The position numbers were made by a program, and so were the translations under genes. Shown piece after piece: positions 56,001 through 63,198 of a stretch of 64,000 bases of DNA (its first letter is position 1; each line of letters begins with the position of its first letter). The notes below the pieces were generated by a model, which saw nothing but the letters and a program-made list of their open reading frames with translations, made no database searches and was not told where the DNA came from. The DNA is taken from positions 7,010,523 to 7,074,522 of the forward strand of contig JASSKH010000024.1 in assembly GCA_031763025.1 (NCBI GenBank), read 5' to 3'. The DNA is from Macrocystis pyrifera (Eukaryota > Sar > Phaeophyceae > Laminariales > Laminariaceae).

Positions 56001-58474
56001 CGACTATTAATAGTAATACAATATTCAGAGCAGAGCTGGGAACGTACCCACTCAAGACAAATAGAGACACGAGAAAGTTGAAATGACATCAAAAAGTAAG
56101 GAACATGCCAAAGAAGAGGTTGCCAGCCATAGTTGATAGAGCTGTACGGGAGAACGTATCACAAGGGCGAGCTGGAATAAGGTGGGATGGCGTAGTTGAG
56201 AAGTATGAAAGATTTAGGAGGAAATCAAGAAGAGATCGTATCCGCAGAGAAGTTTGGGAGGTACAAGGCAGAAGTAGAAGAACGGATAGAAGAAGGGAAA
56301 GGCTAGCGCGAAGAAAAAAGGTGAAATCAAAGAAACATTTGCGAGATACACGGGTTTTTAAGCGAAGGGATAGGAATGGAAACGTGTTTGCACGGCCCAA
56401 TGGACCTTGCGAAAACGCTGGAACTGCGATTCCATGTGGGGGACCTGGACCTGCCAGAAAGGAGAAAGAGGTATGCCAGTGGCCGGGAGGAGGAGGAAGC
56501 AGATGCACAGATGTGCACGTGTGGCAAAGCAATGGAAGTAGAGTTCACAAAGTAGGAAAATGTGAAATGTACAAGAAAGAACGGGATGTGTCAGAAGAGA
56601 TGAAGGAAATAGACGAATGTGGCATGGAGGAGTGTGATGCACTCGGTAGACGCGAGAAAACGATCGCTATCCTAGGAGATGGTGGCCGCAGGCGGCCAAA
56701 CGGGAAGGGGATAAGACTAGCAAAACGTTTCTATGTAATATATGGAAACGACGTACTGAGCGCCCGATTGTTGGAGGTGTCTCTATTAGGAGTAGGAGCG
56801 GCGCTCCATCTCGAAAGGGATGCGTGGTCAATGGTCCAATGACTAAGGCAGGCAACAAATGAGTACCCCCCCCCTTGATCCGTCCTGGCATTGTAGGGAT
56901 GCGAGGATCTGTAGTCATATATACGACTACGGCGATGCATGGCATGGGTGCACCCCACTTTGGAAACCCGTAGGCGGTTGCGAAGGGAAACCGACACAAC
57001 ACTGATGCCTCCCCGCCCCCCTGCCTCCGCCCCCGCCCGCCCCCCGGCCTCCATCCGAACACAGGCAGTACACGGTGGAGAATTAGCTTCCAGCGATTTT
57101 CTCGACGACCTCTGGCTCTTCAACCCCACCACCGCATCCTGGAGCGAAAACCGTGATTCCACGACTGGGCCGCGCCCCTGCGCGCGGTCTTCGCACTGCC
57201 TCGCCTACTCAAAAAGTGCCGCGGAACTGTCCCAGGACCGTTCTGCGGGTGGTTCTGCAGACGATTTTTCGGGCGGGTCTCTGGTGCTCTTCGGGGGACT
57301 CGGGCAAGACACTGACGAGGATAGCGACGCAGGAGATGTCGCGCCGCTGAACGATCTCTGGGTGTGGAGCTCCTGTTTTGCCTCAGGTGGGAGCGCGAGC
57401 CACCTGCACCACGCCAGTGAAATATGTTTCTGGGATAAAACATAGAAATCGAAGAATTTGGGGTGGCCTACGTGTGGTTCCAGTGTTTTGAGACGGGAAT
57501 ATTTTGAGAACTGCCCCAAACAGTACCTGATACGTTTTGACCCTAACCTCAAACCCGACCTGCCCCTACACCTGTGAGATTGTCCCAAAGCAATCGTGTT
57601 CTTTGTTGTATAAATTGACTGACCACATTATAGCTTCTTATAAGTAAAACCTTTCGCGATTTTCATATATTATGCTGGATAACAGCAGTGAAGTGGTGAG
57701 GTGTAGGCTACTGGATGGCGCAGCGGCAGCAGAGCATGCAGTAGCTGGCGCTGAGTAGAGGTTTCGGTTTAAAGCAAAAAAAAGAGTGTGATTGAATCTC
57801 TCACAACACAGGCGTCGAAGCTGCCTACACTGGCGGCTTCATGCTCAAGTAAAAATCGCCTTGCAATACAGTACGAAACCCAAGCATCACATGGAGTTTT
57901 CTTGCACTACAAATATCCTGACAGGATCGACCGGGGAGACGGAGCGGCGGCAGCGGCGGCTGGAGAAGGAGAGGGTGGTCGCCCGCGCGTCTGGTCCCTG
58001 GTGATGCTGAACGGGGTGGGACCGTCGCCGCGGTCTCTTGCCGTTTTGACACCGAGGCCGTGCGGCGGCGACCTGTTTCTGTTCGGCGGGTATGGTTTGG
58101 TGGAGCTGCCGGCGCCTTGCGCCAGTACCGGCGGTGCCTCCGACGCGGAGGATGACAGCGGCGAGGAAGAGAGTGCTGACATCATCATGGCGTACATCGA
58201 TGATCTGTGGAGGTTGGAGTTGGCAGCGGGGGGCGGCGGCGGCGGTAGCGGTAGCGGCTGCAGTGGTGGTAGTAGCTCGAGCGCGTCGAGCACGAGGTGG
58301 GTAGACGAGGAAGAAATGGGGTATGCGGGATGCTCGATAGTGGAGGGTCGGAATGGGCACACTTTGACCTGGTGCGGCGACACGCTGGTATTGTTCGGGG
58401 GCTTCGTGGGCGATGGTTTCGACGCCGGCCTGCACATTGCCAAGCCGCCGCGGCCATCGACGTCGCTTGAATGA
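40900..58474 (+). CDS. Kelch-repeat beta-propeller protein, five-exon gene (span)
   Basis: Exons 40900-41020, 47291-47455, 52420-52652, 57065-57386 and 57954-58474 join in phase to 453 residues; all introns are GT-AG. Kelch blades show as WQAIEP...RCGH, then VVFGG (about 53-57), YIFGG (115-119), a VHGGE strand after exon 3, VLFGG (about 236-240), LFLFGG and LVLFGG, each followed by DLW or DVW and a Trp before the next blade. Kelch propellers bind protein partners; no BTB, F-box or phosphatase domain is joined to it here, so the role is unknown. Exon 5 has a Gly/Ser-rich insert. The final blade looks short, so a further 3' exon is possible. Introns of 6.3, 5.0, 4.4 and 0.6 kb hold most of the local transposons. 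Confidence 0.9.
41021..42143. other. Kelch intron 1, 5' part
   Basis: No exon seen. Contains a (CCCGA)n inverted pair at 41938-42050 and a MITE scrap at 41785-41830. Confidence 0.4.
41938..42050. repeat. CCCGA repeats with an inverted start
   Basis: CGCGGGTCGGGTCGGGCC is followed by its complement (GACCCGACCTGACCCGCG), then CCCGACC repeats. Could fold into a GC-rich hairpin. Confidence 0.7.
42144..42231. mobile_element. hairpin MITE, GCAGTCCCGTTTTGG family
   Basis: CCCTTTTAGGAGTGCAGTCC to GGAACTGCACTCCTAAACGG. Compensating changes (GAGTGCAG/CTGCACTC) keep the arms paired. Confidence 0.75.
42592..42692 (+). mobile_element. minimal LINE 3' unit between two C-runs
   Basis: C-run, TGCTCCATCTCGAAAAGG, body, GATGGGCAC, C-run. 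Same extent as the units at 9658 and 52799. Confidence 0.75.
43261..43521. mobile_element. TIR element of about 260 bp (GAGGCGTTCT ends), copy 2
   Basis: GAGGCGTTCTACGATTGATA at the left, TATCGCAGAACGCCTC at the right. Ends as in 3486-3744, interior different. Confidence 0.5.
44164..44511 (+). mobile_element. tRNA-headed SINE, full-length copy
   Basis: GGCGTCCCCGGTGGCTTGGT (A-box region) and GGGTTTGAGTCTCACC (B box) within the first 85 bp, a body with GCGAGAGCACGAG and GACACCTGTGACCACGGC, and a tail AAAGTAAAAAAAGTG. About 350 bp. In Kelch intron 1. Confidence 0.78.
44562..44669. mobile_element. TTACGGGGG-family MITE
   Basis: TTACGGGGGACCATAGTAAA to TTATTGTCCCCCGTAA, TA on both sides. Confidence 0.85.
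45225..45365 (+). repeat. dispersed repeat with AACCC motifs
   Basis: TCTATCTTGCACGCAGGCCC, CTAACCCCAACCC, then GCGGCTCCGCCGCGTGTTT-like sequence. The complement of 59095-59245 matches throughout. Confidence 0.7.
45772..46296 (+). repeat. direct repeat pair of about 175-190 bp, 333 bp apart
   Basis: TAGGGAGGGCCATG, CATTGTAACTCGG, CCCCCAATCACG and GTCGTCA-like blocks recur in the same order at 45772-45945 and 46105-46296. A scrap of the AGATCATC repeat lies between. Confidence 0.65.
46297..47290. other. Kelch intron 1, 3' part
   Basis: No family recognised. The last 20 bp (GTGTGTGTTCCCGCAG) form the exon 2 acceptor. Confidence 0.4.
47291..47455 (+). CDS. Kelch gene exon 2
   Basis: Acceptor TTCCCGCAG, donor GTGACC. 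Two bases, 54 codons, one base: AVSCGEGGQRLVVFGGYN, LLSDLWEFDLEARAW and GPAPSKRTFFR, one whole kelch motif. Confidence 0.93.
47673..47779. mobile_element. MITE related to the TTACGGGGG family (AATCAGGACC variant)
   Basis: TTACACGGGGGACCATAGTA and ATCAGGACCC, right end TACTATGCTCCCCCGTAA. Right-end scraps of the same variant occur at 42843-42900, 43724-43760 and 47585-47630. Confidence 0.7.
47887..48412. mobile_element. foldback element, copy 2
   Basis: GGCCAACTATTAATAGTGC at the left, AAATAGTTGGTCTCGCACC at the right, long imperfect arms around the blocks ACACCGATACCC and GAATCTACTGGTGTTTTTTA. Relative of 37287-37787. Confidence 0.7.
48413..49233. other. Kelch intron 2, nothing recognised
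   Basis: No exon or known repeat. Confidence 0.4.
49234..49288. mobile_element. TTACGGGGG-family MITE, truncated
   Basis: Left half only; breaks off at GGTAAATA where a GC-rich block (GGCGCTTCGCTCCGCAGG) begins. Confidence 0.78.
49289..49540. repeat. segment bounded by GCTACGCTCGCTC motifs
   Basis: GCCCGCTACGCTCGCTCAGG at 49320 and TTTTCCGCTACGCTCGCTCA at 49512, with further GC-rich partial palindromes (GCGGCCTACGCCGC). Origin unknown. Confidence 0.45.
50456..50512. mobile_element. TTACGGGGG-family MITE, right half
   Basis: ATATAGGATTTTATGTACACC to TATGGACCCCCGTAA. The left half is missing. Confidence 0.75.
50895..51075 (+). repeat. dispersed repeat, AGTAGCTGGCGCTG family
   Basis: CAGTAGCTGGCGCTGCGTAGAGG, GGCGTCGAAGCTC and TTGCACTGCGCATATCCTGAC recur in order at 57735-57925. 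Confidence 0.65.
51076..52330. other. Kelch intron 2, nothing recognised
   Basis: Short frames on both strands (for example 51705-51962) without motifs. CTAACCC-like scraps near 51110. Confidence 0.4.
52331..52391 (+). repeat. C homopolymer with TCCTCCTC interruption
   Basis: About 60 bp, 28 bp upstream of the Kelch exon 3 acceptor. Confidence 0.95.
52420..52652 (+). CDS. Kelch gene exon 3
   Basis: Acceptor CTGGAAAG, donor GTGAGG. Entering phase fits exon 2 (KRTFFRG join). AGESFAYIFGGTDEEGVALN, DVWCLDVENRTWHEVHRGG and PCARSNHSMCSMGGAL. An alternative acceptor (GCGGCAG at 52464) would change the phase and fits less well. Confidence 0.9.
52688..52776 (-). mobile_element. C-tailed SINE, 3' fragment, minus strand
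   Basis: On the minus strand it reads GCTCCGTCCCGGCATGG to CATGATACCGAGTATCC; starts 36 nt after the Kelch exon 3 donor. Confidence 0.75.
52799..52873 (-). mobile_element. minimal LINE 3' unit between two C-runs, minus strand
   Basis: CGTCTCGAAAGGGATGCATGG to AACAAAATGAGTACAC on the minus strand, G-runs on both sides of the plus strand. Confidence 0.78.
52960..53103 (-). mobile_element. C-tailed SINE, 3' fragment, minus strand
   Basis: CACGTTTCGCTTCGCGCTTGG to CATGTATAACATGAGTATTAC on the minus strand, then a C-rich tract. Confidence 0.78.
53104..53999. other. Kelch intron 3, unassigned
   Basis: An open frame at 53218-53664 (+) has no recognisable motif and sits in an intron; I do not call it a gene. 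Confidence 0.4.
54000..56874 (+). pseudogene. 5'-truncated non-LTR retrotransposon (LINE), degenerate
   Basis: Starts within the end of an APE-type endonuclease (ADVGTSDHCLVRTVSRR, SDH at about 54055-54063). The reverse transcriptase follows in several frames: DPGNYRGMTLLSTVGKTFSK, GGQAGFRPNRSCVDHVY, KAYDTV-stop-RHGLLETLW, GVAQGCTLSPILFKVYINDL and MFADDIVGI (the FADD catalytic motif at 55529-55540). A late Cys/His cluster (MCTCGK... GKCEMYKKE) sits near 56510-56580. Stops at least at 54366, 55195 and 55664 plus frameshifts show it is dead. It ends AAATGAGTAC plus nine C. Lies in Kelch intron 3, same strand as the gene. The clade cannot be set by eye. Confidence 0.9.
56877..56941 (+). mobile_element. 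C-tailed SINE, terminal scrap
   Basis: GATCCGTCCTGGCATTGTAGG to ACGGCGATGCATGG, directly after the LINE C-run. Confidence 0.65.
57065..57386 (+). CDS. Kelch gene exon 4
   Basis: Acceptor CGAACACAG after a C-rich tract, donor GTGGGA. AVHGGELASSDFLDDLWLFN, PTTASWSE, PRPCARSSHCLAYS, GGSLVLFGGLG and PLNDLWVWSS. 107 codons plus one base. Confidence 0.92.
57735..57925 (+). repeat. dispersed repeat, AGTAGCTGGCGCTG family, copy 2
   Basis: Matches 50895-51075 from CAGTAGCTGGCGCTGAGTAG to CTACAAATATCCTGACAGG. Its right end abuts Kelch exon 5 sequence. Confidence 0.65.
57954..58474 (+). CDS. Kelch gene exon 5 (last recognised)
   Basis: Acceptor GGCGGCAG chosen because it keeps the phase of exon 4; CCTGACAG at 57924 would not. 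PRVWSLVMLNGVGPSPRS, GGDLFLFGGYG, DDLWRLELA, a Gly/Ser-rich stretch, RNGHTLTWCGDTLVLFGGFV and a TGA. The blade after LVLFGG is incomplete, so the true 3' end may lie elsewhere. Confidence 0.82.
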
Positions 58475-59094
58475 TGCCTCTCGTTTCATAGTTTGGCGCC
58501 GTAGCAGCGGCAGGGCGTCGTTGCGTTGGGCAGGCACTTTTTTTTCCTCCCTAGTGGTGTGGAAAAAAAACACACGTAATAGTACCGGATTGGCCTGGAA
58601 CGAGGCAGTTGGGCTGAACCGTCAACCCTTTGTATTCCTCCATGTGTGGGTTTGTTTGTGGGTACTTATGTACTGTGTATATGTAGCGTTTACATACTCT
58701 TCGAGGGCACCGTTTCAAGCGAGCCATAAAACAAATTATCTTGTTCTTGAGGAGTTGCACAAGAGCGTGCGACCTTACCACCCAGGCGACTATGAACTCT
58801 GAAAATACTCCGCTGGGACTCCAAACCGCTCGGAGTACACGTACGGCAACAAGCTGTAGTAGCTCGTGTCTGGTGATGACGTTTTCTCCCTGCCGATGGT
58901 TCGCTTTTTTTCTTGGTCTCTGCGGCCTGTTTTACTCGAGACCGTGCCGTTTCCCTGTTTTTTCCTATATATGGTGTTGAAAACCGTCTCGAAAAGACTC
59001 GACCTATGTGCAGCTGCATCTTGCACAAATCTTTGTACTAGATGCGGGTCTTATTGGTCAAGGCGGGTATTTCGGCCTCCCGGCGCTTTTTTGT
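58475..59094. other. spacer after the Kelch gene
   Basis: No gene recognised. A frame ending SVRPYHPGDYEL near 58800 has no known motif. Confidence 0.4.
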
Positions 59095-59245
59095 TTTTTT
59101 TGGAAAAATGCCACCAAAACACGCGGCGGAGCCGCGTGACTGCCCCTGCCGACCTCGAGCCCCTCAAAGGGTTGGGGGTTGGGTTAGGGTTCGGGGCAGG
59201 CCTGGGGTTGGTGGTCTGGGTCCACGTGCAAGATTGAAATTGACG
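59095..59245 (-). repeat. dispersed repeat with AACCC motifs, copy 2
   Basis: Complement of 45225-45365, including CGGCTCCGCCGCGTGTTTTGG and CCCTAACCCAACCCCCAACC. Confidence 0.7.
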
Positions 59246-60460
59246 ACACACGTCTTGCACAAAATTTTGAGCAGGATGCAGCTGCACATAGCGGGAGCCT
59301 CTCCAAAATGTCACACGCTGCGAAAATGCCTTGTCGAGGCAAATGGATGCGTCGCTTGACGGTCTAGCTTTGACTCATGAACGCCCCTTTGGAGCTAACA
59401 TGGCGCGTGTTATTATTCGATAGGAGTATCACATTCGCCCAAAAATGTTCTCTGACTGACGGAGAGTCAGAAAATGTTTGTTTTATGCTTTGAGGCTTGT
59501 GCAACCTCTCCCCATTTCCTTGCTGTTTGTTGTTCTCTTAATTACTTCTCTCCACAATTTTTGTAATACTTTGTGGTACGCTACACAACTCTGTACGCGA
59601 GCACATTTATTGACGGTCGAAAGATATACCGGTACTTGTTGTATATACCGGTATACTTCGCACCTTGCGAGATATACAGTTATATATACGTTCGCGTGTG
59701 TTGTTTGTGTTTGGATTCGCCGGAGGGATGATGTGGTTTATATACGAGGTACACGTTCGCACTCAGTAACATTTCGTAAAATAGCGAGAAACGACGCTTT
59801 ACTTGATTTTTCTGCGTCATCTATTCATACCGTACACATGTTGTGATTACGGGATATTGTTATGGTATCCCCTCAATATTATCATAATGAGAGGAGAGTT
59901 GAGTATGGTTGATGAATAAATATGGATAGTAGTACATAGTAGTATATAGTGGTAGCGAGTATATGATCACCGCCATAATAAGCATAATAGTACAGGTATG
60001 GGCCCTTGGATTATGTCCCGGGATTGCCTGGGGAGTTGCTTTCTCTACCACCATACCAAACAGACAATTACCATATTTTTCTGTTATATTTTTCCCTCTC
60101 GAGGTAATCTTCCACCCCAGAGTTACTGTTGGAGGCTGTCCTGTGGCCACGGACTGCATTGTCGCAGCGAGAAGAGCAACAACAACACCTCGCCGTGGTG
60201 TTTTGATTGCGGGCGATCCGGAAATAATCTTCAGTAACTGTTTTAGTTTTTACTTTTTGCGTCGCCGGCTGATGTTATATACCAGGTACGAGGTACCTAC
60301 GGTATTATACCAGGTATGCATCTTTCATTCTGAAGTGAAGGTAGATGCTACATACGTACGACTCTTATTTTCATACCGTTGCCTCAGCATAGTGGGCCCT
60401 AGCCTTTCAGGCACGCCGCGGGCGCTTCCATGCATGCATGCATGTATGTATGTATGTGGC
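59246..60460. other. intergenic, nothing recognised
   Basis: AT-rich, with ATACCGG and ATGCATGCATGTATG scraps. No exon seen. Confidence 0.4.
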
Positions 60461-60565
60461 TTCAGGCACGCCGCAGGCGATCTTTTTTTCAGATTCAGGT
60501 AAAATCCAGAAATTATATTATTATTGTCCAATGCCTGAATGCTTGAATCCTGAGGCGTGCCTGAA
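60461..60565. mobile_element. MITE with TTCAGGCACGCC ends
   Basis: TTCAGGCACGCC at the left, GGCGTGCCTGAA at the right, inner GATTCAGG/CCTGAATC also inverted. Tandem partner at 60619-60703. Confidence 0.65.
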
Positions 60566-60618
60566 ACCATATTATAATATCGTAATCCTATACTAACGCT
60601 TTCATGCATGCATGTGGC

Positions 60619-60703
60619 TTCAGGGACGCTGCAGGCGATCTTTGGCAAAATCCAGACATTGTCAAAAATTGTCTGAATGCCTGAATCCTGAACGGTGCCT
60701 GAA
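60619..60703. mobile_element. MITE with TTCAGGCACGCC ends, copy 2
   Basis: TTCAGGGACGCTGCAGGCGA to TGAATCCTGAACGGTGCCTGAA. Flanking CATGCATGTGGC and ACCATAT are shared with copy 1, so the larger unit was duplicated in tandem. Confidence 0.65.
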
Positions 60704-61563
60704 ACCATATAATAATCCTATACTAATTTCAAGTGTTTGTTTCACGGGGTATAATCTCGACACGTACACTTCGTATTAATAATTGGAAAAAGATACGAGG
60801 CAGAAACTGTAGTCCCCAGGCATTTTTGTATTCAGGCACGCACAGACCCTACGACGTATATATCCCCGTTCTCCTGATGTTGTGAGTTCTGGACTATTTA
60901 ATTGTTAATACTAACAACGGACCGTGGTGTTATTTTTCGGTGTCTTTTTGCCTGGGGAATTGTCAAGGTAGGCCAGATAGGAACGAAAACAGCAGTGGGC
61001 CAGGGAAGGCTACGTCAGGAAAGCCAGTTTAGGCATTTTTTCAGGCAGCTGCTATATGGCTGACCTCAGCATCCTCTCTTCTGTGTGCGTTTTACACAGT
61101 ATTACAGCAGCAGTACGTAGTACTCTGTTACACGTACCTTTCGTGTCGTGGTTGTTGGCGTTTTGGCGGCAAGATACCTCTCGGGCCTCCACCCCGTAGT
61201 TCCGGATATGAAAACGCCTTCAAAATCTTGCAAACACCCTTTTTTTATTCTGGTTTCGGGTTTGACTGGCATGACTGATGACGGGAGGAGATATCACATC
61301 ATATGCCTGCGAGGATCAGATCGGACCCACCTGCAATGTCCCAGCGCGCAAGCAAGAAGGAGAACTAGACGGGGACCACCTTCTCGAGGATGCGCCTATT
61401 CCTCTAGAGGGCCCAGCTGCAGAACGCAAGTGTTCGTCATTGCTTCCGAAGGAGCTAAGCTTTGAAACTCTTTCCGCTACTGGTACCAGATATAGCTGGT
61501 GACACGCGAGAAGCAGTTGTTTCATCAGGGCAGGGAGCAGGGCACTGACTGGTGAGCTATAGC
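60704..61563. other. upstream of the phosphatase-like gene
   Basis: Likely holds its promoter or leader. A frame at 61278-61502 (EGELDGDHLLEDAPIPLEG) could be a 5' exon but has no motif to prove it. Confidence 0.35.
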
Positions 61564-63198
61564 ATGGCATTTGTTCACCAAACCCAGTCTCCGAAGTACG
61601 AGAGCCAGGCGACCGCGGCCGCCGCGATGATATTCCCGCTCGCGATGGCGTGGGCGTACCTCGTTGCCCTCGGAGAAAAGTTGCACGACAGCTTATACGG
61701 TAATTCGAAGACATCGTCGTTTGCAACATGGCCCACTACCGATTCTCCCGCCGAAACCAGCAGCAACAGCAGCAGCAGTAGCAGCAGCAGCAGCTTTAGG
61801 GAGAGCAGCAGCTTTAGCAAGAGCAGCAGAAATCATCGCAAGACGGAAGATGCCAAGGGTAACCAAAGCGTCGACGTGGGCTACTCCCAGCGGAACCTCC
61901 GGCACCACCACCCCCACCCTCCACCGCCGCAACAGCAGCAGGGGCAGTTGCAGAGGCAACACCACAATATCAAGCAAAACCCCAACCGACTCGAATTTTC
62001 GCTGGGCGACTTCCTCCGGTCGAAGCTTTACGATCCGTTTATCTCGACCTCCGGCTCTACCCCCCGGGCACAGAATCAACCTCGCAGCTCGGTAGCGAGC
62101 AGGTCGCCCATGCGTTCCGCTCCCTCCGCGGTGGACCGAACCAGCACGCCGATGCCGACCACGGCAGAGACGTCTCCCGCTCCCTCCTCCCGAAGGCCTT
62201 GGTATCTTCGCCTGCGCGCGCGCAGCGGCAAACATCAGCAACAGCATCAGCAACAGCAACAGCAGGAGCAGCAGCAGGCGCAGCAGCAGGGGCAGGAGCA
62301 GCAGCAGCAGGAGCAGCAGCAGCAGGAGCAGCAGCGGCAGGTGCTGCAGCTGCGGCAGAAGCACCTGCTGCCCCCAGCAGCCACGTCCTCTCGGCCGAGG
62401 GCCACGGACAAGACCCTCGTGCTCGACCTGGACGAGACCCTGATCCACGCGCGAGAGCACCTAACCGGGGACGACAGGTTCGACTTCATGGTGGTCCTTC
62501 CTCCGCGGCGGCGCGAGCCAACGCCGCCTGTGCCGCCCCCACATCACAATCAGGCGGAGATGCTCTCGCCCTCCCAAGGGGAAACAAGCCCCAGAAAAAG
62601 CCCGCCTAGAAACAACGGCAGCAGCAACATCAACAACAGCACGAACAGGTGCAGCAGCAGCAGCAGCAGCAATGCCAGTGGCAGTGGCAGCACCAACGGC
62701 AGCGCCAGCGTCGCGGACCGCGACACTACCGGCGTCCTCGCCAGCCCCGCCAGGGGGGGTGGGGGGGGGGAGTAGTCGCCGCATCTACGTTCGGAAGCGC
62801 CCGCATCTTCGAGAGTTCCTAGAGGAAGTCTCCAAGCAGTTCGAGGTGGTTCTGTTCACGGCAGCAAGGGCAGAGTTTGCGCGGGCGGTGCTCGAGGAGA
62901 TAGACCCTGAGGGGGAGCTTGTGGACCACGTTTTATCCAGGGAGAGCTGCACGCGCTTGAAGCTACAGGGCAGCAGCAGAAGCAGAACCAGCAGCAGCAG
63001 CAGCGGCGGCGGCGATAGCGGGGGGGGGTAGAGGGCAATAGTAGGATCAAGAAGAACGGGCTGGTCCGCTTGAGAGAGAGGAGGAGCCAAGCGAAGAAGA
63101 AGGGCAGCAGCAGCAGCAGCAGCATCAGGAGCAAAAGCCGAGGAGCCACGACGACAGTGGTCAAGGATTTGGGGATCATCGGCCGACCTCTGTCGAAG
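61564..63198 (+). CDS. CTD-phosphatase-like (FCP1/SCP/Dullard family) protein, partial, with two frame breaks
   Basis: HAD-superfamily phosphatase of the NIF/FCP1 type. ATG at 61564 gives an N terminus with a hydrophobic stretch (AAAAMIFPLAMAWAYLVAL, about 18-36), perhaps a membrane anchor as in Dullard/CTDNEP1. Ser/Gln-rich sequence follows, then KTLVLDLDETLIHAREH (about 62414), with the DxDET nucleophile motif. After a His/Pro/Asn/Ser-rich insert come RRIYVRKRPHLREFLEEVSK, FEVVLFTAARAEFA and LVDHVLSRESCTR, then a Ser/Gly insert and VVKDLGIIGRPLSK before a GTGCGT donor at 63199. The frame changes at a G-run near 62754-62770 and again at 63020-63028; homopolymer length errors or somatic slippage would explain both, decay or unseen introns are alternatives. 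The VDNSP motif expected next is not in the window. Confidence 0.82.

Noticed and set aside
57065-57445. Kelch exon 4 read through to the TAG at 57443
   Set aside because: A GTGGGA donor at 57387 lets the next kelch exon follow in phase; read-through would end the propeller early.
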